6,268 nucleotides of DNA, taken from Clostridium sp. UBA1056 (GTDB taxonomy: Bacteria; Bacillota; Clostridia; Clostridiales; Clostridiaceae). Position numbers and translations under genes: made by a program. Positions 1-5,319 of the stretch are shown here, piece by piece. Positions within the stretch are counted from its first letter, which is position 1, and each line of letters opens with the position of its first letter. The DNA lies in assembly GCA_002316385.1 (NCBI GenBank), contig DCDL01000060.1:3911-10178 (forward strand), read 5' to 3'. The notes beneath the pieces are model-generated. The model was not told the DNA's origin and searched no databases. It was given only the letters and a program-made list of their open reading frames with translations.

Positions 1-63
1 AAAAATACTGATACTAAGAATTCTGTTAGTAAAGCTTCGAAGAAGCTAAGAACTCTGTTTATA

Positions 64-97
64 AGCTTCATACTAAAGAACATATATTTATGAAGCT
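64..97. repeat. 9-bp inverted repeat with 16-nt loop
   Basis: AGCTTCATA (64-72) is perfectly complementary to TATGAAGCT (89-97). There is no T-tract on either side in either direction, so it is not a canonical terminator. It sits inside the possible remnant gene. The role is unknown. Confidence 0.4.
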
Positions 98-151
98 CAG
101 TCTACTCTTATATTATAATGATAAAATAGTTAAAAAGAAACTTAAATGCCT

Positions 152-192
152 AATGAAAACGAAAAAATTAGACACGCTAAATTTTCGTCATT
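152..192. repeat. Imperfect AT-rich inverted repeat downstream of the MATE gene
   Basis: The outer arms AATGA/TCATT (152-156, 188-192) and inner arms CGAAAAAATTAG/CTAAATTTTCG (160-171, 177-187) pair around a 5-nt loop with small bulges. It lies about 40 nt beyond the MATE stop codon, so it could act as a weak 3' end or mRNA-stabilising hairpin for that transcript. The T-run is inside the stem rather than after it, so it is not a textbook intrinsic terminator. The rest of 1-230 shows no other clear signal. Confidence 0.35.
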
Positions 193-230
193 GAAAGTTT
201 AGTTTTCATATATAAATACACTTCATTTTA

Positions 231-1571
231 CTAGATATTTTTATAGGATATTTTACGAAAATATGATTTTAGTAAAATAATGCATAATATAAGTGTGATA
301 GCTTCTGTAATTGGCATACTAAGCCATACTCCTTCAATTTTATATATAGAGGACAGTACTAACACTGTAGGTATAATAATTATAAAGCCTCTTAGAATGG
401 AAATTACAAAACCTTGCTTAGGCATAGATATAGAAGTAAATAGGGAGGTAGAAACAATATTTATTCCCATAATGATGAAAGCTAAGAAGTATAAAGATAT
501 GCCTTGAGACGCAATTTTAGCTAATTCAGCATTTCCATCTTTATTAAACAATGATATAATTTCACCATCAAAGGAGAGCCCTAGTATATAAAAGGCGAAT
601 CCTAAAGTAATAGAAAGCACTAAAGCACAATAGAAGGTTTTACGTATATTTTCTAATTTATTAGCGCCAAAGTTAACACTAATGATTGGTTGGATACCTT
701 GTCCTATCCCTGTAAAAATAGCTACACATACTAGAGATATATTAGAGATAATACCATAGGCACCTATACCCATATTTCCTTCAAGATTTAGAATAATCAT
801 ATTGAATATTAATATAACTACACCAGATGAAAGTTCTGTAATAAATGAAGGTATTCCAGAGAGTATAATTGGTTTAACTTCATTTTTAATCATAGGTCCC
901 TTGAAAAGCCTAAAGGTATTTTTCTTCCTTAAAAAGTGCGTTGATAGTACGAACATGCTAAATAAGGGCGCAAGCGCTGTTGCAAAGGCAGCTCCAAACA
1001 TACCTAACTTCATTGGATAAATAAAGATATAATCTAAAATTATATTACTACCACTGGCAGTGAGCATAGCTAACATAGCTAAATTGGGATCTGAATCATT
1101 TCTAACAAAGCATACAATGATATTGTTTATAATAAATCCTAAAGAAAGACACATTATAGTTTTTAAGTAGCTATTTGCTAAAGGAAGGATGGAGGAAGAA
1201 GCTCCAAGTAATTTTACAATATTTTCTGAAAAGAATATTCCTATTATAGTGATAATAATTCCAATACCTAATCCCCAATGTATAACTTGAGTAAAAATTT
1301 GTTCACATTTCTCATGAGTATTTTTCCCTAAAGATATTGAAAAACGTGTAGCCCCTCCCATTCCAAGTAGTAATCCAACACCATTAATGATACTATATAC
1401 GGGTAAAACTAAGTTTAAAGCAACTAATCCATCAGAACCGACCCCGTTGGAAACAAAATAAGTATCTGCAAGAATATATAGAGATAGTCCTAGCATACTC
1501 ATTATATTTAGAGAAACATATTTAATAAAGGTCTTGTAAATGTTGTCATTTAATATGTTATTATTATTCAT
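231..1571 (-). CDS. MATE family multidrug/cation efflux transporter, MepA-like
   Basis: This 446-aa polytopic membrane protein has the length expected for the MATE family (about 440-460 aa) and alternating hydrophobic segments consistent with 12 transmembrane helices. The N-terminal half carries MATE-like features: LADTYFVSNGVG, with the helix 1 to 2 acidic residue and glycine; ALNLVLPVYSIINGVGLLLG; GMGGATRFSISLGK, with the loop Gly-Arg; and a later RNDSDPNLAM segment resembling the conserved RxxGxP-type region. MATE proteins export cationic drugs or metabolites across the cytoplasmic membrane in exchange for Na+ or H+. The best fit is the MepA-like branch of Firmicutes. The ATG at 1571 is preceded by a strong ribosome binding site, and the ORF ends in TAG. 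The gene is transcribed alone from its own promoter through a terminator-type leader, so its expression is probably ligand-controlled. If the leader is a guanidine-IV riboswitch, guanidine or a related cation is the expected substrate. The family call is secure, the substrate is inferred. Confidence 0.93.
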   Translation of the reverse strand: MNNNNILNDNIYKTFIKYVSLNIMSMLGLSLYILADTYFVSNGVGSDGLVALNLVLPVYSIINGVGLLLGMGGATRFSISLGKNTHEKCEQIFTQVIHWGLGIGIIITIIGIFFSENIVKLLGASSSILPLANSYLKTIMCLSLGFIINNIIVCFVRNDSDPNLAMLAMLTASGSNIILDYIFIYPMKLGMFGAAFATALAPLFSMFVLSTHFLRKKNTFRLFKGPMIKNEVKPIILSGIPSFITELSSGVVILIFNMIILNLEGNMGIGAYGIISNISLVCVAIFTGIGQGIQPIISVNFGANKLENIRKTFYCALVLSITLGFAFYILGLSFDGEIISLFNKDGNAELAKIASQGISLYFLAFIIMGINIVSTSLFTSISMPKQGFVISILRGFIIIIPTVLVLSSIYKIEGVWLSMPITEAITLILCIILLKSYFRKISYKNI

Positions 1572-1577
1572 ATTTAT

Positions 1578-1586
1578 CTCCTCCTT
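1578..1586 (-). promoter_or_regulatory. Strong ribosome binding site of the MATE gene
   Basis: On the minus strand this reads AAGGAGGAG, close to a perfect anti-16S match, with 8 nt between AAGGAGG and the ATG. It fixes the start codon at 1571. It lies just after the T-tract of the leader terminator and is not sequestered by that hairpin, so control is more likely at transcription termination than at translation initiation. Confidence 0.85.
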
Positions 1587-1591
1587 AAAAT

Positions 1592-1647
1592 AAAAAAGCG
1601 TTAGGTAATCATATCCAAAGACCTAACGATATGATTCCTAACGCTTT
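1592..1647 (-). terminator. Leader intrinsic terminator upstream of the MATE gene
   Basis: On the minus strand, the arm AAAGCGTTAGG plus AATCATATC (1647-1628) pairs perfectly with GATATGATT, a single bulged A, and CCTAACGCTTT (1615-1595). This is a 20-bp stem with a 12-nt loop, followed at once by TTTTTT (1597-1592). It lies between promoter and ribosome binding site, the position of a conditional terminator. The loop contains CGTTAGGT (1628-1621), a second copy of the 5' arm sequence. It is complementary to ACCTAACG in the 3' arm, giving an alternative shorter pairing that would compete with full-stem formation. Confidence 0.85.
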
Positions 1648-1685
1648 ATAAAGTACTTTAACCCGGCGATTAAAAGTACTAAAGC
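1595..1685 (-). ncRNA. Candidate guanidine-IV (mepA motif) riboswitch in the MATE leader
   Basis: Downstream of the promoter the leader RNA folds into a small hairpin, AGTACTTTTAA / TTAAAGTACT (1680-1670 with 1661-1652), closing an 8-nt loop TCGCCGGG, directly followed by the terminator hairpin. The flanking GCTTT (1685-1681) can pair with AAAGC (1647-1643), the foot of the terminator 5' arm, so the two hairpins compete. The loop GGGT could also pair with ACCT in the terminator 3' arm, opening the terminator. From known biology, the guanidine-IV class was found as the mepA motif upstream of MATE exporter genes in Firmicutes and acts as an ON switch by antitermination. The layout (short G/C-loop hairpin, overlapping terminator, MATE gene) matches that description, but I am recalling the class rather than aligning to its consensus. 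The alternative is another attenuator, such as a drug-responsive leader, though I saw no convincing leader peptide. Confidence 0.55.
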
Positions 1686-1709
1686 ACTATATAATTATTT
1701 AGCAAATTA

Positions 1710-1737
1710 ATTATAGCACATTTACTATATAATTCAA
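1710..1737 (-). promoter_or_regulatory. Sigma-A type promoter for the MATE gene
   Basis: On the minus strand TTGAAT (1737-1732), a 16-nt spacer and a perfect TATAAT (1715-1710) with the extended -10 TGC (1718-1716) form a convincing vegetative promoter. Transcription would start near 1703, giving a structured leader of about 130 nt before the ATG. This separates the MATE unit from the TPM cluster upstream. Confidence 0.75.
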
Positions 1738-1780
1738 TATGAAAATTTTTAATATTATATAAGTTTCAATAAAGAAGCAT

Positions 1781-1826
1781 CATCTATGATATCCATCATA
1801 GGCTATATTAGGAAGTAACATAGATG
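1781..1826. repeat. Two mutually exclusive inverted repeats 3' of the TPM cluster
   Basis: CTATGAT / ATCATAG (1784-1790, 1795-1801) forms a perfect 7-bp hairpin with a 4-nt loop. CATCTATG (1781-1788) also pairs over 8 bp with CATAGATG (1819-1826), and both structures use the same bases. It lies 42-87 nt past the stop codon of the last TPM gene. On the minus strand the hairpin is followed only by a mixed T-rich stretch (GCTTCTTTATT), so it is at best a weak transcript end, or else a binding site for a dimeric regulator near the MATE promoter. Confidence 0.35.
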
Positions 1827-1867
1827 TGAAAACTTAATTGAAGCATATATTAAATTAACTTTAGGAA

Positions 1868-3478
1868 TTATTTTCTTCCAGCACCTCCACCTCTTGAGCT
1901 ACCTCCACCAAAGGAGCTACTGTCACTAGAGCTATTTTGGGAGGAAGAGTTACTTTGGAAGAAACTACTTTTACCACCGCCAAAGGAATTCTTTTTAGGT
2001 GGGCTAGATTTACCACCACCAAAGGAACTTTTTTTAGGTTGTTTGCTTTTAGCGCATGTGGAGCTACTGCTAGAAGATTTGAAAGAACTTTCCCAAAAGC
2101 TTTTTTTAGGAGGTGTATACCTATTATTATTCCAAAGGCTATTCTTATTTTGTTTACGCCTATCATCATCACAATGCCTATTATCATTGTATTTATAACT
2201 ATGCTCTCTTTTAGAAGAAAAAGGTGAGTGGTTAGAATTATTAGTATAGTTGTGATTAGATGAATTACTATCATAATTTTTTTCTCTATAAGTATTTTTG
2301 CTAGAAGATTTAGAATCATGTTTTGAAAAATACCAAAAGAAAAGTATAAATGATAGAATAATAAATAAATATCCTAGATAAGGTGTATCAGACTTATCAG
2401 AATCACTTCCATTATTTCCTGAATTATTTGTACTATTACTAGAGTTGTAAGAATTATTTTTATCAATAGTATTAATTTTAGTAGCTAACTTTGATACCAC
2501 ATTGCTAATACGGTATTTATTACTATGGGTACTTAGGGATGTAGCAAATTTTTCTTCTATAGAGCTATATCCTGGTGAAGTCGTTAAGGAACTTTTTAAG
2601 CCAGAGCCTGTGGCAATGAAAGTCTTATTTTCACCAGAAACAATAAGTAATAATACTCCATTATTTTTTTCTTTTGAATTCATACCCCATTCATCGAAAA
2701 CTTTATAGGCATAGGTCTCTATGTCGTAACCTTCTGGTAAGTTTTCAATAGTTAGAACTGAGATCTCAGCATTACTAGTTTCGGCAAATTTTTCATTTTT
2801 GGTGATTACATATCTTATATCACTATCAGATAAAACATCAGCATTATCTGTTACCAACATAAGCTGAGAACGCTGAGGAATTAATGAATCTGTGGCACTC
2901 TTTTTAGATGTATTTAGATCATTTTTAGAATCACCTTTATCTTTATCTTCTGTAGAACTATAGCTTTTATTTATCAACTTTACAATGGAATTAAAGGTAT
3001 TTGTAACTGCCTTATCATAATCTCCACTGTCAAAATCATTGGCAAGATCCTTATCAATTATTTTATTTAGAACATAAGAAGAAAGGGTTTTGTCTAATCC
3101 TGCACCTTGGGCAATCCAAAACTTACCTTCACCAGGTACAAGCAAAATTACTACTCCATTATTCTTTTCACTAGAACCAACTCCCCAATGATCTAAAACA
3201 GTGTAGGAATAAGTTTCAGAATCATATCCATTAGGAATTGCATCTATTGTTAAAATGGCTATTTGAGCACCTGTAGCTTCATATAAAATTTCGTTTTGCT
3301 TAACTAAATAGTTTTTAGTTTCATCTGACAATATGTTAGCATTGTCAGTAACATATAAAAGTTCAGAAGGATCAGGTATGTCAGAATCAGCATTAGCAGA
3401 TATATTAAGAAAATTAATAGTAAAAGCTAATGTAATAATAAGTATTAAAGATTTAAAGTTCAAAAATTTATTTTTCAT
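1868..3478 (-). CDS. Exported, membrane-anchored protein with two TPM domains and a Ser/Gly-rich tail
   Basis: The 536-aa protein has a signal peptide at residues 1-30 (KNKF basic start, hydrophobic core, ANA cleavage site). It has a TPM domain A at about 41-172 (VTDNANIL, AQIAILTID, HWGVGSSEKNNGV, LVPGEGKFWIAQG, DFDSGDYDKAV) and a divergent TPM domain B at about 207-340 (VTDNADVLSD, EWGMNSKEKNNGV, SGENKTFIATGSGL). A Ser/Asn linker leads to a transmembrane helix at 367-384. The remaining 150 residues are low complexity (Ser, Asn, Lys), with repeats of PKKSSFGGGKSS type and the terminal FGGGSSRGGGAGRK. TPM domains (TLP18.3/Psb32/MOLO-1, COG1512 YgcG) are exported or lumenal; phosphatase activity is reported for a plant member, but the bacterial role is unclear. 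The predicted topology puts the TPM domains outside and the tail in the cytoplasm. The ATG has an AGGAG ribosome binding site and lies 29 nt after the upstream gene, so an operon is likely. Confidence 0.85.
   Translation of the reverse strand: MKNKFLNFKSLILIITLAFTINFLNISANADSDIPDPSELLYVTDNANILSDETKNYLVKQNEILYEATGAQIAILTIDAIPNGYDSETYSYTVLDHWGVGSSEKNNGVVILLVPGEGKFWIAQGAGLDKTLSSYVLNKIIDKDLANDFDSGDYDKAVTNTFNSIVKLINKSYSSTEDKDKGDSKNDLNTSKKSATDSLIPQRSQLMLVTDNADVLSDSDIRYVITKNEKFAETSNAEISVLTIENLPEGYDIETYAYKVFDEWGMNSKEKNNGVLLLIVSGENKTFIATGSGLKSSLTTSPGYSSIEEKFATSLSTHSNKYRISNVVSKLATKINTIDKNNSYNSSNSTNNSGNNGSDSDKSDTPYLGYLFIILSFILFFWYFSKHDSKSSSKNTYREKNYDSNSSNHNYTNNSNHSPFSSKREHSYKYNDNRHCDDDRRKQNKNSLWNNNRYTPPKKSFWESSFKSSSSSSTCAKSKQPKKSSFGGGKSSPPKKNSFGGGKSSFFQSNSSSQNSSSDSSSFGGGSSRGGGAGRK
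2450..2905 (-). repeat. TPM-B repeat copy in the 536-aa gene
   Basis: These 152 codons (residues 192-343) align without gaps to the two tandem copies in the neighbouring 569-aa gene. The 71 nt at 2671-2741 are identical to 4365-4435 and differ at one base from 4821-4891. This is very recent duplication or gene conversion. Confidence 0.9.
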
Positions 3479-3498
3479 AAATATCTCCTATAATTATA
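3351..3498 (-). repeat. Duplicated leader and signal-peptide segment, copy 1
   Basis: This segment covers the ribosome binding site and the first 43 or so codons of the 536-aa gene. It matches 5090-5237 with about eight differences over 148 nt by my count. The similarity extends past the ATG into the 5' untranslated sequence, showing that a whole gene head was duplicated. Confidence 0.88.
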
Positions 3499-3507
3499 AT
3501 ACTAAAA

Positions 3508-5217
3508 TTATTTCTTAAAGCCATCACTAGTTAGGCCTTCTTGAGCAAGCATATTCTCTAGCACTTTAATATCTGTAGATATATCTAAAGCATCATCAGC
3601 AAATAGGTTGTCTAGCTGCTTCTCAAAGGCATCAGCTATAGTAGAAAGAATACCTTCAATATTTTCTATGGTTGAAGATATATGTTCACCTTTAATACCT
3701 TGTTCATTTAAACTAATATACGAATCTAACAGTTTTAAAAGTGTAGGTAAATAATAGTTCATAAATTTACGTATTTGAGGTGCATCTTCAGGATGTTTTG
3801 CAATATATCTGAAAATCTTGTCAGTAGCTACTTCCATACGCGTAATATGAACAGTGATTTTTTTATTAGTAATTGCATGATTTGCTTGTTTAATTTGTCT
3901 AAGATAAGCAAGCCCTTCAGAAATAATAACATCTACAGCTTTATCACCAGAAGAAATTGTTTCATCGGTAGAAGAAGTCGGTTCTTTAGCAGAAGAAGTT
4001 ATTTTAACAGTAGCTTTTTTCATAGAATTTTTACAACTAGAAGATTTAGAAGCACGTTTTAAGAGGTAGCGAAGAGTGAATACAATTATGAGAAAAATAA
4101 TTAAATATCTTATATAAGGTACTTTAGTAGTACTAGTATTGTAAGAATTATTTTTATCGATAGTATTAATGTTAGTAGCTAATCTTGATACCACGCTGCC
4201 AATCATGTATTTATTGTTATAGGTACTTAGGGATGTAGTAAAACTTTCTTCTATAGAGTTATAGCCTAGTGAAGTCGTTAAGGCACTTTTTAAGCCAGAG
4301 CCTGTGGCAATGAAAGCCTTATTTTCACCAGAAACAATAAGAAGCAACACTCCATTATTTTTTTCTTTTGAATTCATACCCCATTCATCGAAAACTTTAT
4401 AGGCATAGGTCTCTATGTCGTAACCTTCTGGTAAGCTTTCAATAGTTAACACTGAGATTTCAGCATTGCTAGTTTTAGCAAACTTTTCATTTTGGGTGAT
4501 TACAGATTTTATACTACTATCATGCAATACATCAGCATTATCTGTTACCCATATAAGCTGAGAACGCTGAGGAATTAATGAATCACCAGAACTCTTTTTA
4601 GATGCATTTTTATAAATAGTATTAATGTTAGTAGCTAAATCTGATACCACATATCTAATATTGTATTTATTGCTATGAGTATTTAGGGATGTAGCAAAAT
4701 TTTTTTCTATAAAGCTATATTCTGGTGAAGCCATTAAGGTACTTTTTAAGCCAGAGCCTGTGGCAATGAAAGTCTTATTCTCCCCAGAAACAATAAGCAT
4801 TAATACTCCGTTATTTTTTTCTTTTGAATTCATACCCCATTCATCGAAAACTTTATAGGCATAGGCCTCTATGTCGTAACCTTCTGGTAAGTTTTCGATA
4901 GTTAGAACTGAGATTTCAACATTACTGGCTTTAGAAAACTCTTCATTTTTAGTAATTACATGTTTTATATCACTATCAGATAAAACGTCAGCATTATCTG
5001 TTACCCACATAAGCTGAGAACGGGTAGGAATTAATGAATCACCAGAACTCTTTTTAAATGCATTTATATCATTCTTAACATTATTAGTAGCATATAAAAG
5101 TTCAGAATGATCAGGTATGTTAGAATCAGCATTAGCAGATATATTAAAAAAATTAATAGTAAAAGCTAATGTAATAATGAGTATCAAAGATTTAAAGTTC
5201 AAAAAATTATTTTTCAT
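3508..5217 (-). CDS. Exported protein with two tandem TPM domains, a membrane helix and an XpaC-like cytoplasmic domain
   Basis: The 569-aa product begins with a signal peptide (1-30, ANA cleavage) nearly identical to that of the 536-aa protein. Residues 38-47 (SELLYATNNV) are a remnant of a first TPM domain, joined directly to the linker of the second. Two near-identical TPM-B domains follow (about 71-202 and 222-353; 152-residue period), then a transmembrane helix at about 368-385 and a basic/Ser linker. A helical domain at about 425-561 reads like XpaC (5-bromo-4-chloroindolyl phosphate hydrolysis family): EGLAYLRQIKQAN, MNYYLPTLLKLLDSY, FEKQLDNLFADDALDISTDI, VLENMLAQEGL. XpaC-like proteins are often encoded beside TelA/YaaN toxic-anion-resistance proteins; their molecular function is unsettled. 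The topology predicts TPM domains outside and XpaC inside. The ribosome binding site is GGGAG. A terminator lies upstream, so the source of its transcript (readthrough or a cryptic promoter) is unclear. The ORF is intact. The XpaC call rests on motif recall. Confidence 0.85.
   Translation of the reverse strand: MKNNFLNFKSLILIITLAFTINFFNISANADSNIPDHSELLYATNNVKNDINAFKKSSGDSLIPTRSQLMWVTDNADVLSDSDIKHVITKNEEFSKASNVEISVLTIENLPEGYDIEAYAYKVFDEWGMNSKEKNNGVLMLIVSGENKTFIATGSGLKSTLMASPEYSFIEKNFATSLNTHSNKYNIRYVVSDLATNINTIYKNASKKSSGDSLIPQRSQLIWVTDNADVLHDSSIKSVITQNEKFAKTSNAEISVLTIESLPEGYDIETYAYKVFDEWGMNSKEKNNGVLLLIVSGENKAFIATGSGLKSALTTSLGYNSIEESFTTSLSTYNNKYMIGSVVSRLATNINTIDKNNSYNTSTTKVPYIRYLIIFLIIVFTLRYLLKRASKSSSCKNSMKKATVKITSSAKEPTSSTDETISSGDKAVDVIISEGLAYLRQIKQANHAITNKKITVHITRMEVATDKIFRYIAKHPEDAPQIRKFMNYYLPTLLKLLDSYISLNEQGIKGEHISSTIENIEGILSTIADAFEKQLDNLFADDALDISTDIKVLENMLAQEGLTSDGFKK
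4144..4599 (-). repeat. Tandem TPM-B repeat, second copy in the 569-aa gene
   Basis: Residues 207-358, one 456-nt period after the copy at 4600-5055. Both copies start with KKSSGDSLIP and share most of the domain. This copy is closest to the one in the 536-aa gene over its C-terminal part (NTIDKNNS) and carries the 71-nt block identical to 2671-2741. Confidence 0.9.
4600..5055 (-). repeat. Tandem TPM-B repeat, first copy in the 569-aa gene
   Basis: Residues 55-206. It is in frame with the next copy, with a period of exactly 152 codons. It has drifted more at its end (NTIYKNAS rather than NTIDKNNS), where it joins the second copy. Confidence 0.9.
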
Positions 5218-5237
5218 AAATATCTCCCATAATTATA
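5090..5237 (-). repeat. Duplicated leader and signal-peptide segment, copy 2
   Basis: Partner of 3351-3498, covering the ribosome binding site GGGAG and the N-terminal 43 or so codons of the 569-aa gene. The match stops where this gene has lost its first TPM domain. Confidence 0.88.
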
Positions 5238-5261
5238 AGATTAAAATTAATACAATATATT

Positions 5262-5300
5262 AAAAAATAAAATATCTGAAGTAAAATCTCCAGGTATTTT
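5262..5300 (-). terminator. Probable intrinsic terminator after the 302-aa TPM gene
   Basis: On the minus strand AAAATA, a C/A mismatch, CTGGAG, loop ATTTTA, CTTCAG, TATTTT forms a 12-bp hairpin (one G-T pair) at 5300-5269. It is followed by A and then TTTTTT at 5267-5262. It begins 19 nt after the stop codon. The low GC content suggests partial rather than complete termination, which would lower expression of the two downstream TPM genes relative to the first. Confidence 0.6.
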
Positions 5301-5319
5301 ATTTTTAAAATAATTTAAA

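Larger units (their letters stand above)
1..194 (+). pseudogene. Possible frameshifted 3' remnant of a plus-strand gene
   Basis: Two overlapping plus-strand frames look weakly coding. Frame 1 is open from the window edge to a stop near 93, and frame 3 is open from 33 to a TGA at 192-194. Read across a single missing base near 38-42, they give a Lys/Ser/Ala-rich peptide with an 11-residue repeat: KNSVSKAS followed by EEA, then KNSVYKLHTKE. The matching DNA repeat (AAGAATTCTG at 16-25, AAGAACTCTG at 48-57) is spaced 32 nt, one short of 33, which is what a 1-nt deletion in an 11-codon repeat would produce. Eleven-residue repeats are typical of amphipathic helices of the LEA or apolipoprotein type, but no family can be named. 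Coding character fades after about position 80. A short minus-strand frame over the same DNA, open to the window edge, is an alternative reading without a ribosome binding site. This is a weak call. Confidence 0.22.

Noticed and set aside
1572..1709. T-box, purine, preQ1 or TPP riboswitch in the MATE leader
   Set aside because: None of the signature elements I know for these classes (for example the T-box TGGNACC bulge or the TPP CTGAGA core) are present.
1937..2227. 96-aa plus-strand open frame
   Set aside because: Antisense of the Ser/Lys-rich tail. Long stop-free antisense frames are expected opposite such low-complexity coding sequence.
1861..2319. 152-aa minus-strand open frame overlapping the tail of the 536-aa TPM gene
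   Set aside because: It is another frame of the repetitive Ser/Gly-rich tail. Its Leu/Ile/Val-rich composition results from the repeats, and it has no ribosome binding site.
3775..4062. 95-aa plus-strand open frame opposite the XpaC-like domain
   Set aside because: Antisense shadow. The minus-strand frame has recognisable domain motifs and a proper start, and this one does not.
2450..5055. Repeats as a CRISPR array or mobile element
   Set aside because: The repeats are long, coding and in frame with TPM domains. There are no short regular direct repeats with unique spacers, and no transposase or terminal inverted repeats.
5232..5237. TATAAT just upstream of the 569-aa gene as a promoter (and its counterpart at 3493-3498)
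   Set aside because: It lies so close to the ribosome binding site that transcription would start inside it. There is also no acceptable -35 at 16-18 nt, and such hexamers are expected by chance in this AT-rich DNA.
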